64,000 nt of DNA from Nageia nagi (taxonomy: Eukaryota > Pinophyta): positions 99,572,001 to 99,636,000 of the forward strand of contig JBITNC010000001.1 in the NCBI GenBank assembly GCA_050084985.1, in the 5' to 3' direction. Shown here piece after piece: positions 48,870 through 60,559 of this stretch. Position 1 is the first letter of the stretch; every line of letters starts with the position of its first letter. Both the position numbers and the translations under genes were made by a program. Below the pieces are notes generated by a model. That model did not search any database and was not told where the DNA came from. It saw only the letters and a list, made by a program, of their open reading frames with translations.

Positions 48870-49403
48870 ACAAAAAATGATTAATAGACCCTATTATTCA
48901 ATGATTATAAGTGTATTCATGGAGGATGGGTAGGAATTATTCTTATCAACCCTCATGGTGATATTATTCCTATATATTACCATTTAAGTTTTGATTGTAC
49001 TAACAATATGGTAAAATATGAGCCTTTGATTTTAGGCCTAAAGGAAGTAATACTTATAAAAATGAAAAGGGTCAAAATCTTTGGTGATTCTCAAATCATT
49101 ATGAAGAAATTATCTAACATCTACAACACTAAAGATCCCAAGCTACAACCATACAAGGAAATAGTGGATAATCTCGTTGTTGACATCAATGAGTATGAAA
49201 TTAACAACATTCCAAGAGACAATAATAGGTATGCTAATGATATGGCTAGTGTTTCTTCCATTTATCCTATTTACATAGACAATAAAGAGACCATTCTCAT
49301 AATCAAAAACATCAGTAAGCCTTCCCATGATTTTGTTGCTGAAGATTTCATTGAGGAACATTATTTTTCTACTAGTTGTATCAATGCATGTGAATGGTAT
49401 TAA
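48870..49403 (+). pseudogene. G extra plant/archaeal-type RNase H
   Basis: Second RNase H between the RT-linked RNase H and integrase. It reads GGWVGIILINPHGDIIPIYY, CTNNMVKYEPLILGLKEVIL, KIFGDSQIIMKKLSN, and NNIPRDNNRYANDMASVSS. Two of the catalytic positions are visible (E appears in KYEPL, D in FGDSQ); the first D lies in a decayed N-terminus (LFNDYKCIHGGW). This is the normal Tat-lineage position, in contrast to E2. Confidence 0.8.
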
Positions 49404-49539
49404 GATGTTTTCAAGTACCTTAAATATGGTGTTTTTCTTGTTACCTTTGATCATAATGATAGGATTTTGATTTAAAAAGATAGCAACTAAGTATGTTATC
49501 ATAGGTGATTTTTTGTATAGAAGGTATTTTGATGGTGCT

Positions 49540-50643
49540 CTTCTTAGGTGTTTAATGAGGCATGAAGTAGATATGGCCCTTCATCAAGCTAATGATGGTG
49601 AATGTGATGGACACTTTAGTACAAAATTTGCTTATAATAGGTTATTATTGGCCTAATATGCTTAAATATAGTGAATTACATATCAAAACATATGAACAAT
49701 GTCAAAAGAATGCTAGTCTTCAAGCTTCTCCTTTTCATCCTTTGCATTTTATTGTATCAACTTGGCCTTTTTAAATTTGGGCACTTGATTTTATTGACAA
49801 AATTAACCCTATTTCAAGAGATGTCCATAAATTTATCATGGTAGTTATATAATATTTCACAAAATTAGTGGATGCTATACCCATAAAATCTATAAAAGTA
49901 GGTAAGATCATTGAATTTCTTGTTGAATTTATCATTTATAGATATTAAGTTCCTTCTAAATTGTTCATGGATAATGTTACTAGATTTAAAGGTAATGAAG
50001 TTAAATAATTTTATGTTAAATATTATATTGAACAAAACTTCTCTACCCCATATTATCACTAAGGTAATGGTCAAGTTGAAACTTCTAACACGATCATTAA
50101 GAGTATCTTATCCAAAACTCTTGCAAAACATGGTAAAGATTGACATGAACAAGTCTCTTATGCTTTATGGGCCTATAAAACAAGCATAAGGACTTATATA
50201 GGGGAAACTCCTTTCTCCTTGATGTATGGTAATGAATTCATATTTCCTCTTGAGATAGAAATCCCATCCCTTCATGTGTCACTAGATGGTTTCATTAACA
50301 ATGAGGATAAAAGGAAAGCTAGATTAGCCCAACTAGAGGTACTAGATGAAAAATAGGTTAATGATCTAAAACACCTTCATGTCTACCATTCATGAATCCA
50401 AAAATCCTATAGAGAAAAGATCAATCCTAAATAGTTCAAATTCGGTGACCTAGTATTAAAAGAAAATCTTACCAACATGAAAGCTCTAGAAAATCAAAAC
50501 AAAGGTAAATTCAAACCTAAATGGATAGGTACTTACATTTGCATTGCAAATTATGAAAGAGGTACGTATAAATTGTCCACAATTGATGGTAAATAAGAAT
50601 GCAATCCAATAAATGTTATGCATTTGAAAAAGTTTTATGTCTA
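49540..50643 (+). pseudogene. G integrase with GPY/F-type tail
   Basis: Zinc-binding region: MRHEVDMALHQANDGECDGH, then GYYWPNMLKYSELH and YEQCQKN. The catalytic core keeps all three acidic positions in eroded context: WALDFIDKINP (first D), LFMDNVTRFKGNE (second D) and GNGQVETSNTIIKSIL (E). Then KTSIRTYIGETPFSLMYGNE, FPLEIEIPSLHVS. The C-terminal tail reads KFGDLVLKENLTNMK, GKFKPKWIGTYICIANYERG, NPINVMHLKKFYV, which corresponds to the GPY/F domain. Scattered stops are mostly TAA/TAG at glutamine-like positions. Confidence 0.85.
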
Positions 50644-51476
50644 ACCTTTTTCATAAAATTATGCATATCTATGTTATTTCATACTAACATTTTAGGATAA
50701 CAAGCTTATAACCTAGCGATGTTGCTGCATTTTTGGAGACACCATTGGATTTAGATTATAAAAAAAGTCCAAAAATCAATCATCTTTTTATAATCATGGA
50801 AAATCAATAAAAAGGTATTTTTTTCAATTCCTTTTATATTATTTTTGTGAAAAGTTGCTTATCAATAATGCTTATCCAAACATGTCAATATGGTATTTCA
50901 TTTTTGTTCATATCATTAGCCTCCTTTGTAAGGAAGGGGCACTTTTATCAATAAATCCATAGCAATATGGTGGCTTGGGAAACCAATATGATCATTATTA
51001 ACATTTGATGCCTTTGTAAGAAAGGGTTAATCTTATCATTTGGTACCTTTATAAGCAAGAACCATTCAAATTAAAATCCATGACAACATTATGGCTTGGG
51101 AAATCAAGCTGATCAATCCAAATTTTTATCATCTTCATATCACCTTGGTGGGTAAGTTACCAAGGATAGGTTTGATTTCTTATCATTTATCATACTTTAC
51201 ATATCATTTAGTATTTATATTTGAGATATATTACATAAACATTTCTTGTCTAAGCTCTTATTCAGGTACGTTTTTCTTTGCCTTGAATTGCTCCTATGAT
51301 GAGAGGTCCATCATATCATAACCAAGTCAAAGAGGGGGCATAACATAATTCAAAATTAGGGTATCTAAATCTACCATCATGTCATAACTTTTTAGGGAGT
51401 ATCTTCTTGCTTTTATTATTATACTTTGAATTTCTTTTATCTCAAAAGCATTAAAAAATATTCAAAGTGAGGTATT
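50644..51476 (+). other. G 3' untranslated region
   Basis: Non-coding interval between the integrase stop and the 3' LTR. A purine run CAAAGAGGGGGCA occurs near 51330, and TTCAAAGTGAGG lies just before the LTR; either may be the polypurine tract. A similar phrase, the CCTTTGTAAGGAAGG / CCTTTGTAAGAAAGG pair (about 50930 and 51013), recurs. Confidence 0.5.
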
Positions 51477-52199
51477 TGTTAACACCCAAAAAGAAAGTTT
51501 GATTTAATTAAAATATCTTTTTATATATTTGAAATGATTTATTTAATTTACTAAATAAATATGCTTTTCTATGTACACTCTCATCTACCTTTATGTTTTG
51601 TGGTAAGAGGTCGACTCACATTATAATAAGCCTAAGGAGGAGCCTTAGCATTAGACCTATTACCTATAAAGGTGGAGTGGTTGTGCTTAACCAAATATAT
51701 GACATGACATGACATAATCTTGAATATTTTATAGGTGGTAATATACTTGTATCAATATTTACTAGTATTTCTAAATGCTACCTATCATCTCTGAATTTTG
51801 TTATACTCTAAGATTTGCATTCTTACAATCTTTTATCCCTTCACAATCAAGATTCGGTACACAAAGGGGGGATGATGACATCGAGAGAAAAGGAGAGTTA
51901 TTTTAGAATGATAATTTGTCATTTCACTATGTTTTTTGTGCTATCACTATCTTGAGGTTTGATTGGTGGTTTCATGTTTTGGGGAAGCTCATCATTCATC
52001 TGCTTTCAATAAATTTTTGCCTTCATTCATCATCACATGTAAAGTAGAACTTTGTATCTTTCAATAGTCAATTTTGATAAGTCAAGGTCAAGTAAATCTT
52101 TATCATATTTCATGTCATCAATTTCCTTATTTTCATAGTTAATTGAAGATTTTAATTATTTTGTAAATAACCCTAATAATTATTATTTTTATTATAACA
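51477..52199 (+). repeat. G 3' LTR
   Basis: 723 bp, direct repeat of 43609-44322, ending TAACA. Confidence 0.9.
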
Positions 52200-52570
52200 G
52201 TTCTAAAGGAGGAAGTGAATAGTTATTTTTTAGAGAGATTTGGTTTATATTCTTAAATTCAACACATAATCAAATTTCTCCACTCTTCTTTCTTACTAGC
52301 ACTAAATTAGAAACCCATATTGAACTGCTTCATAGGATATATGATCTTAACATTTAGAAGTTTTAATAACTCTTATTTCATAACTTCCTCAATCTTTGAG
52401 TTAACTAGTCTTTATTTTTATCAGTTAGGCTCGGCTCCTAGAACTATCTCTATGGTGTGTTGTATCACATCTTGATTAAGATAGAGATTATGGATAATCA
52501 ATTGAACCTAATCCATTATGATCGATTGACTCACCTTTCCATATCAACACACCTCTCTCGATGAATATAA
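52200..52570 (-). pseudogene. E6 reverse transcriptase, upstream half
   Basis: The minus strand reads LVNSKIEEVMK, ELLKLLNVKIIYPMKQFNMG, SASKKEEWRNLIMC, the fingers region of a Ty3 RT ('...i.eev.Kll.aGiIypi..s.wvs....v.KK.g.WR.cvd'). The nucleotide sequence parallels E2 at 18350-18640. It is the missing front half of the RT at 42740-43608, separated from it by element G. Just upstream, HTIEIVLGAEPN matches the usual 'H.I.l..Ga.P' connector. Confidence 0.75.
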
Positions 52571-53099
52571 AGATACTTAATAGACATTTCAATAGGATAG
52601 AGAGGCATAAGATCTAATAAAAAAGAGAAAAAAGAGGTTAATATATTGAATATAATAATCAAATGTCATTTATACTTATATATAATAAATATAAACCCCT
52701 TTGTGACTCATTTATTATTCTATTTTATTTTGTAATTTGTCTATTTTTGTAGAATTTGGCCAAAATGATGTAAATTCCACTTAGATATTTAGTAAAAGCT
52801 CTAATTATGGAATAAATGGTTATCTTATTTATTTATTGCATTCACTTAAGTACCTAAAATTATAATAAATATGTATTTGTAATACCAAGGTAATTATATT
52901 TGTAAATGCAATATTAGTCTCCCTAAAAAAGGCATTGCATGTTTTTATCCTTGATAATTATAACATTGGTATTTAATGTATCTTTAGTCATTAGTGCTCC
53001 CCTCTTCAAGGTAGAGCATTCTCTTAGGTGATTGAATCAACTAGGAGTCATTTGGAGATCTAAGGTTGTATGTGATACTTCAAATAAGGTTTTGATAAT
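52571..53099. other. No gene recognised
   Basis: AT-rich sequence between E6 and the LTR-like region of element H. No motif was found. Confidence 0.3.
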
Positions 53100-54033
53100 A
53101 TTGAGGCAAGTGGATGGCCCCATGCATCGATGTTGGATATGTATGCATCCCAAGACCTGCATTGGTCATCCTTAGCACTAGGACCCATGGAATTGATCCC
53201 AATATCCTTTGGTATTACCCCCTATTGGATGTTGGCATTCATGGCCCTTAGATGTAATTTCATTCATCTTAAGCCTCCCCATCTTGGATGTTGCACATAA
53301 GAGTATACAAATCATATCTCTCCACCATTGGATTATCTCAATGCAAGATTAGATGGGATACTACATAGCCTATAAAAGAAGGACACTTGGTCATTCCAAG
53401 ATATATTGATTATTATTACTGTATCCCCTTTTTTGGATTGAGTGTGAGAACTCTATCTTTTCCACTTGTTTGGAAACCTACATTTGAGGTATTAAGGTGA
53501 GAGGAGGCTAACCTCAAACTTGCTCTAGCCACCTTGAGAAGAACATTACTAGTTCTGTCACAAAAGCTACAGATGAAGTCCTAGACTACACCTCACTATT
53601 CCTATGATTGCTAAGGCCTTAGAGCCATTAAACATAATCCTATTGGAGGTAGTCTTGGTACAAGTTCCTTAGGTAGAAAAAATATTGTAATTACACTTGG
53701 ACCATTGTTATATCAATACAATTACATATTTGTGATCATTTTGTTGTAACTATCTTCTTATGCTTGGATGTTGGATCTAGAGTTGTTTTTACATTGCTTG
53801 AATTACTATTTTTCTCCCTAATTACAATGTTGGAATACTGAGGCATTTACTTGTGTTATTTTTGTATTTGATCAATATAGCTAGATGTTGGGTTCCTAAA
53901 GATATTTTTGTATGTTTGAAGATGTTGGAATATTTGTGTATTTTTTAGGTTATTTGGTTCATTTTAAAACTTCAAGCCAAATTTACCTCTCCTAGGGCAC
54001 ATTTGAGGAGTGATCCCTAGTTCGAATCATCCA
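53100..54033 (+). repeat. LTR-like region of element H
   Basis: Read on the plus strand it has a TATA-like CCTATAAAAGAAGG (about 53370-53383) and ends in ATCATCCA one base before a TGGTATCA primer-binding site, as a 5' LTR would. The left end is not defined and no 3' copy was found. Confidence 0.45.
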
Positions 54034-54034
54034 A

Positions 54035-54050
54035 TGGTATCAAATCCTTG
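54035..54050 (+). promoter_or_regulatory. Element H primer-binding site
   Basis: TGGTATCAAATCCTTG, close to the TGGTATCAGAGCC site for initiator methionine tRNA. Confidence 0.55.
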
Positions 54051-56289
54051 ATTTTTTCATCTTATTGGAATCAAGGGCATCATACACAAAGGGTTTCTTA
54101 TTATAATTGAATAACAAAGATCTTTCCCTTACTTTTAGGTAAGAATTGTTGAAGAGTTGAAGATCTATTGAAGGAGTTGTTGCTAAGGGAGATTTCTAAA
54201 GGTGATTACTAAAATAATTATGGTATCACTTCATAGAGATATTTTCTAGAATCACAATTCTCATAGTGGTATTTATTAAGAAATATTATCATCCTATTGA
54301 AAGATAGGAAGTCCAAATCATAATATAATTGACTCAACATCACAATGGTCATTTTTACAAAGCCTTCAATGGATCTAGATGTTAGGAGTAAAATGTTGGA
54401 GGTATAGGAGCTTAGTCTCATCCTTTTAACAAGTTATTGGGTATTTTGTGGCCCTATGTTCAAATTATGAAACTTCTAGGAGGTTAGTATAGCTTGATAA
54501 GGTATATTTTCAAAAAAATTACATTTTTCTATCAAGTTTGGAGTTTACTTACTATTAATCTAAGTTTGAAGGAGGGATAAGGGATTTTGGTGATTCTAAG
54601 CTCACTTGGAACTAGATGTTGGTAGTCTGAACCAACTTAATCTACACATAAGGATTTTGGAGATATTTTTGAGCTCCATTATACATTATGAGCTCTCCTA
54701 AAGTTATATATTGGCTTAATAAGGGAATTTATATATTTTTCTTTGCATTTTGGGACCAACCTAAGGAGGATGTTGGCATACTAGGAGCATTTTTTAATTT
54801 TATTTTGCATTTTGAATTCTTTAAAATATATACATTAACATCATGAGGGTATTTTCAAAGGTTTATCTACATTCTAAAGTTGTTTTAAGATTAAAATAGC
54901 ATTCTAAGGTCAATTTTTAAAGTTCATTTGGCATCTTGGAAGCATTCTAGGCTAGATGTTGGAGATTTGATGAAGTTTTTAATTCCTTATTGCATTTTGA
55001 AGTCATTATAAGATAGATGTTGGCTTGCTAAAGCTAATTTTGGACCATATTTCAATCATAAATGATACTTAACTATAAGTATTGATAAATTTTCATCATA
55101 GAGGTCAAGAACTGATAGTTTTGTAGGACCATTAGATATTCTAGCCATTATTTTTTAGAAAAATTAGAGCTAAAAGTTACTACAAGGAGGACATTGAGGA
55201 GTGTCAATTTATTGCTATTAACTAAATTGCACATTGTTATTTGTATCATGGACACTTGAGGAGGAGATGTTGAGGTAATTTTGTAATTACTACTAGCTAG
55301 AAGTGAAATGTTAGGCATATAGGAAGCCCTACTTGCTATGAGCTTGCAAAAATTCATCCATTAAAGATGGGATGACTTGTAACTTGGCCAGCTTTTTTTT
55401 TAAAAATTGATCCTACACTATTCTAGTTTATGTGTGTGAACATTAAGCTTCAAGAAGATGCAACCCAATTTAGAGTCATTTTGATCCCATAACCCACATG
55501 TTTGAGATTTGATTAGTTCATTCCACCATGACATGATTGAAATTCTAGGTTTGAGAAGTTTGAGTAATTTAGATTTCAATTATTTAGAGTAGGAGAAATA
55601 AGGAGAAAAAAATAAAAATATTTCAATTTTATTACAAGGAATTTAATTATTTTAATTTGATAAGAAAAGTTAAAATAAGAAAAAAAAATTATCTTTGGGA
55701 GTTATAGGAAATTTTATTTAGAAAAATAAAATAGGAGTGATAAGGTGTTATTTTTCATATTTTATATTTTTGTAATAAAAAATTTGAGTTTTTAGAGGGA
55801 AATTATAATGTTGGTGTAAAAATAAAAATTTAAATAATTTCCTAGCCCTATAAAGACAAACATTGGAATATCAAGAGGACACACCAAATTGAGATCAAAA
55901 TTTCAAATCTAGGAAAAGGAGGTTGGATATTAGATATTAGGAGGATAGAGTTCATTAGGAATCTTAGAGGGAGCTCATCTCCTAAAAATAAGTTATTGGG
56001 ATTTTGAAAGGCTCAATTTTGAGTTTAAAGGAACCTCTCATCATCATTATTCCACTAGAAGGTAGACTTCCACATTTTGAGACCATAATTTGAAACAATT
56101 GAAGACATAATTCACATGTAGGGGTTCCCTAAAATCATTAGTACTATATCATTACCATGGTATTTTTAGGGATGAATAGTGAGCAAGCTTTTCTTTAGAA
56201 AATTCTAGGACACTATATGATCATCACATCACCATTATGAAGGACAAGATGAGAGTTTTCATATTATGAGAGCATATATAGTAAGTATT
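54051..56289 (+). other. Element H leader, no readable gene
   Basis: No domain was recognised. The 8-mer GATGTTGG recurs here and in the preceding LTR-like region (53129, 53228, 53767, 53884, 53931, 54615, 54769, 54955, 55015), often within AGATGTTGG...CTAAAG or CTAGGAG...ATTTTT contexts. That suggests a strongly diverged repeat. From 55600 the sequence is very A/T-rich. Confidence 0.4.
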
Positions 56290-57040
56290 GATCAAAAAGG
56301 GAAGATTCATCAGAAAGAATGCAAATGTGGGAAGGAGAAGGAGGTAATGGCTAGTTAAGAAGTTCTCCATATCTCTACCATACTCACCTCATCCTTGCAT
56401 AAGTTATTTCAATTTTACTCAACACTCCCCCATGATGTTAAGGAAGCATTGAGTTTTTGGGAATGCATTAAGGTGACTAAGGAAGAAGAAGTATTGGATA
56501 TGGCACCACTAAGATAGACACACTCTAATTATCAATTAATGGAATAAGTACAAGTATACTTTCAAAGGAAAGTAGTTGCACATAATGAAAATTGGGCACC
56601 ACAACATCACCCTTCATTAAAGAAAGGTCACCCTTCTTCAAATATCATTTTACATGTACATATGATGGAAGGTCATGTGATTCTACACTATAGTTCTATC
56701 ATAATCAAAGGAGTGAAAATGGGAGAGGAAGTTTTTATCTAATTGATAATAAAGGCACAAAAGTATTAATTGACCTAGGATTTGTAGTAAGAAAGAACCT
56801 CCCAAACAAGATGATAAATGCATTCTATGTCACCAATTATAATGATCATTACATATTATATGATCAATTAGTAAGACTCGATATCAAGATGGGAAACTAT
56901 ATCCTTGAGGATGAATTTTATTTTATCCCCCATGATATCTCACAAGAGGTAACACTCAAATTTTAGTGGATGCATCCCTTAGGTGACATTCATGTTTACA
57001 AATAAAATGTATTTGAGAATGCAAATAAATGAATACTTAT
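56290..57040 (+). pseudogene. Element H gag end and protease-like domain
   Basis: One frame (about 56290-56515) reads LHISTILTSSLHKLFQFYST, LPHDVKEALSFWECIKVTKE, not identified. A second (56740-57035) matches the retrotransposon aspartic protease pattern: KGTKVLIDLGFVVRKN in the place of 'k.lIDsGst.nfi', then VRLDIKMGNYILEDEFYFIP, then TLKF.WMHPLGDIHVYK for 'vlG.qWL..LG.i...'. The catalytic D-[ST]-G appears as D-L-G. Stops within the second frame are TAG and TAA. No RT follows before the hairpin at 57709, so the element is truncated or eroded. Confidence 0.5.
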
Positions 57041-58204
57041 AGTACTAAAGGAATATTTGTAAATTCTGAGCTAATAGATAGTAATTTATAACAAGACAAG
57101 ATGATATAGAAGATAATGGATAACTAGAATCAAAATGACATTGCTAAACAAGACTAAGTTTTAATACTTACCTCATGGAACATACCTAACATCGATGAAC
57201 AAAAGATATTAATGAAGCCTAAATAACTAATGAAGTTTGCACCTAAAGTCATGGAGCAAGATGATCCAAAAATAAGGCCATTGGTGGTCTATTATGTATT
57301 CAAAAGGAGCATCAGTAGTATATTTTCATCTATAAAGGAGAATTGATGGTCTTTGTTAGACTGTAGTCCATTCTAAACTAACTCTGTGCCTCCACATGGA
57401 CTCTTAATAATCATAGTTTGATACTCAAATAAACTAATAATTATCAAGATGCTTGCATAAGGAAGTACACAAATCCAACCTTGAATGGTAGTGTTAAGAG
57501 ACACCTAAAACACTACCATCATTAAGCCCAAATATGGGATTATGTATCTCCTTGATGTAGACTTACTATTATATCCCTATTTATATAGATAATAATATTA
57601 CCTACACCTTAGGTTCGTGTGTACCTACATAAATAAGAATATAGTAAGTTGATGATATATATTGACCATATCCAAGATAACATTAATATTCTTGAACTAA
57701 GTGTGTATAAGTGGGGCACATATTTTCTAATGTATTAAATTAAATGATAAATTAATTTTAGATGATAATATATGCCCCACTTTGGATGAGAAATTGAAAA
57801 TCACTAGGTGCATTGAGATTTTTCATTCAAAGTACAACCAAGATGTCATAGCAATCAAATATTGATAAGTATTGACAAGCATAATACCAACACTATTCAA
57901 TCTATTTTGATATTTAACTATGATAAATATATAAGAAATATGATCAACATATTAATAAAAGGTATGAGTTTAAGAAAACCCCCTCATATGACATCCACCA
58001 TGTTGCCCCTAGTTAACGTTGATGTGCTCCATGAGCTCTAATGATGACCTACAAAAGAAAGAATTCTAGGGTCCATAGCCATCTACCAAGAGGTCATCAA
58101 TAAAAATTACCCATATTTTTGATATATTTTGATATATGGAGTACAACCATCTCATTTCACTAATGGTTCTATCCATTTATCTTATGAAAGCTGGACTTCC
58201 TATC
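57041..58204. other. No gene; contains a hairpin
   Basis: Decayed sequence between element H and E5. Apart from the inverted repeat at 57709-57782 I see no feature. The 3' LTR of E5 should be near here but could not be matched. Confidence 0.35.
57709..57782. repeat. 74-bp imperfect inverted repeat
   Basis: AAGTGGGGCACATATT at the left pairs with AATATATGCCCCACTT at the right. The arms extend imperfectly to about 33 bp with a loop of under 10 bp. This would form a hairpin in DNA or RNA. Confidence 0.7.
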
Positions 58205-58440
58205 GAGAGGTAAAATGATAAAACTAGAAATTGAGACTCCACCAAGAGGTGTATTGTAATTAGTATGAGAGCTAAAATTGTGCACCAAGAGGCATATTGC
58301 AATGAGGTGTGGAGCTAATACTTTAACAAGAGGCATGAAACTAAGATGATGATATGGGAGTTGAGACTCTATGAAGAGGCATGCAAATTTATAATCTAGG
58401 AACTAAAACTTCGCACAAAGGGGTATCTGATGATTTTTAT
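58205..58440. repeat. Diverged tandem repeat, unit about 45-50 bp
   Basis: About five imperfect copies of a unit carrying (A/C)AAGAGGC(A/G)T, as in CACCAAGAGGTGTATTG, CACCAAGAGGCATATTG, AACAAGAGGCATGAAAC and TATGAAGAGGCATGCAA, alternating with GAGCTAAAA/GAACTAAAA. Confidence 0.6.
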
Positions 58441-58622
58441 TTTTGCTATTTTTGACTATGAAATAGGACCATGGGTGATGCTTTCCTACTAAAATGGAGC
58501 ATTTGTGCTTCCCTTTTGACATTTAAATGACCTTATATTTTGAATTTATGCCATCTATTCATATGCTTATTCTTGTAGTAACATTTTTATGGAAACAGAT
58601 GCACGGGGTGACCCATAGGTCA

Positions 58623-59760
58623 CCTAGATGTGATACTTATTTAGGTGCCTAACATTGATGGGATTTTTGAGAACCTCCCTATCTAATGTATATAATCTAT
58701 ATGCACCTCTACCAAATAACTCTATGATGATGTATGGACCAACCTAATTTGGTTCAAACTTTCCTTTAAGTTCATCCCTTGCTGTAGTGTTAGAAACATT
58801 CTCTTAGAGAACCATATCCCCAATCTCAAATGCTTTGGGCACCATTTTCTTTCCATAGGCCCTCTTTATTCTTTTCTAATGTGTTTTGAGATGCTTTAGT
58901 ACATTAATTCTTTTCTCATCTAATGCTTCTAGCTAATTTAACCTTGCTTCCCTTTGTTGTGGTTCCTTTATGATATCTTTGACTGTAATTCTCAAACAAG
59001 GGATCTCAATTTCAAGAGGAATGACTACTTCATCACCATATACAAGAGAGTATGGAGTAGCACCTATTGCTATGTTTTCACTTATTCTACATGCCCATAG
59101 AGCATATGGTAATTGAACATGCCAATCCTTACCATTCTTTTTTATAGTTTTTGCCATTATTTTTTTTATTATTTTGTTTGTTGCTTCAACTTGTCCATTT
59201 TCTTAGGGATAGTAAACTAAAGAGAATCTCTATTCAACCTTGATATTTTTACAAAATTCTTTTATATCTTTTCTTATAAAATTTGCACCATTTTCCATAA
59301 TTAACCTTTGAGGTATGCCAAATCTATAAATGATAAATTCCTTGATGAAATTGATAACATGTTTTTGTATAGCTATTTTCAAAGGAATTGCCTCAACCCA
59401 TTTAGTGTAGTATTTAGTGGTAACCAAGATAAACTTATGCCTCTCACTAGATGGAGGATTGATAACACTCATGAAATTCAAATCCCACATTGAGAAAGGC
59501 CATGGTGATGTAACATAGTTCAACTCTTGAGTAGGTGTTAATTCTAAGTGTGTATGATTTTGACATTGCTCACACTTCTTGACATGCTTACAACAATCAT
59601 GCTCCATGGTGGGCCACCAATAGCCCATCCTAATCAACTTGCCATAGATTTATCTCCCATTTAAATTACCTCCACATGCCCCTCCATGAGCATGCTCTAA
59701 TGATATTCCAATCTCCTCATCATGAAGACATCTAAAACAAATACCATTAAATGGTCTTTT
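58623..59760 (-). pseudogene. E5 integrase with GPY/F tail
   Basis: Zinc-binding region: SLEHAHGGACGG, then IRMGYWWPTMEHDCCKHVKK and CEQCQNHTH (59700-59550). The core reads PWPFSMWDLNFMSVINP, TTKYYTKWVEAIPLK, RFGIPQRLIMENGANF, ENGQVEATNKIIKK. The first D appears as N (WDLNF) and the second as E (MENG), while the E in GQVEA is present. Then KDWHVQLPYALWACR, GATPYSLVYGDEVVIPLEIE. The tail reads RIKRAYGKKMVPKAFEIGDM, GKFEPN, VGPYIIIELFGRGAYRLYTL, NPINVRHLNKYH: the GPY/F domain, with GPY intact. It is well kept compared with its neighbours: few stops, at least one between 59230 and 59157. Confidence 0.87.
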
Positions 59761-60009
59761 ATAAAGTATATCACCAATAATAACATATTTCATAGCAATC
59801 CTTTTCATTCTAATCTATTCTTTCTTATTGAGTTTATCATTAATAAATTTATCCTGCAAATATTTTAATATGTGTTGGTACTAAGGAATTATCTCATAAC
59901 CAACCTTTTGGGAAACAAAAACTATTTTTAGGTCCTCCTTAGCAATTGATAGAGTTCCCAAGTTCTTGATAGTGAAAGTAGTCTCCCTACCTTCTATCTC
60001 AATTGGTAT
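59761..60009 (-). other. E5 spacer between extra RNase H and integrase
   Basis: Coding-like connector to the integrase zinc region; no separate domain was seen. Confidence 0.4.
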
Positions 60010-60350
60010 AAGTGAAGCTACATTTTCCATTGCATCCACCAATTTGTTATTGTTCCTTGGAATGTTTTCTAATTAATACTCTTCAAATAAAGTAAGGATT
60101 TTTGCAACAAGGACTTTATATGGAATAAGTTTCTCATCCATGGTGTTGTAGATCTCATTGAGATGTAACACCAATCTATATAGCTACTTTCAATCCTAAT
60201 ATAAGAGCCTCATATTCTACCATACTATTAGTACATTCAAATAATAGTTTTTATGACATAGGAATAACATCATTCTAAGGTGACATCAATGTTATTCCTA
60301 GTCCTGACCCTTGCATACATCATGATCCATCAAAATATATTTTACAACAT
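60010..60350 (-). pseudogene. E5 extra plant/archaeal-type RNase H
   Basis: Minus strand CCKIYFDGS, CMQGSGLGITLMSP, NDVIPMS, then LLFECTNSMVEYEALILGLK, with D (FDGS) and E (EYEAL) visible. The C-terminal end reads NNKLVDAMENVASL in place of 'N..ADALA.lAS'. The middle (around 60140) is frameshifted, so the GDS motif cannot be read. It occupies the usual Tat position between RNase H and integrase. Confidence 0.72.
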
Positions 60351-60559
60351 TTTGAAACCTCTAAAAAAGGAACATCACTAGTCTTGTTATCTTTAGAAGA
60401 AGGCCATAGGTAGTCCTCTTCTATACATTCTATAGCTTTTATGAAAGCACATTTGTCCTAAAATTCTTCTCTAAGTTTTATTCTATCTTCTATGGAAAAC
60501 TTTGTAACAAAATCTACAACTGCCTGCCCTTTAACTAATTTTTGTTTTACAAACTTGAG

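Larger units (their letters stand above)
43609..52199 (+). mobile_element. G: complete 8.6-kb Ty3/gypsy element inserted in E6
   Basis: LTRs at 43609-44322 and 51477-52199 with perfect inverted ends TGTTA...TAACA (last base eroded in the 5' copy). Domain order is gag, protease, RT, RNase H, extra RNase H, integrase with GPY/F-like tail, all on the plus strand. That is the layout of Tat-type elements. Flanks ATTTT and GTTCT agree at 3 of 5 bases, so the target duplication is eroded. The two sides of the insertion are the two halves of one minus-strand RT, which proves the nesting. Confidence 0.92.
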
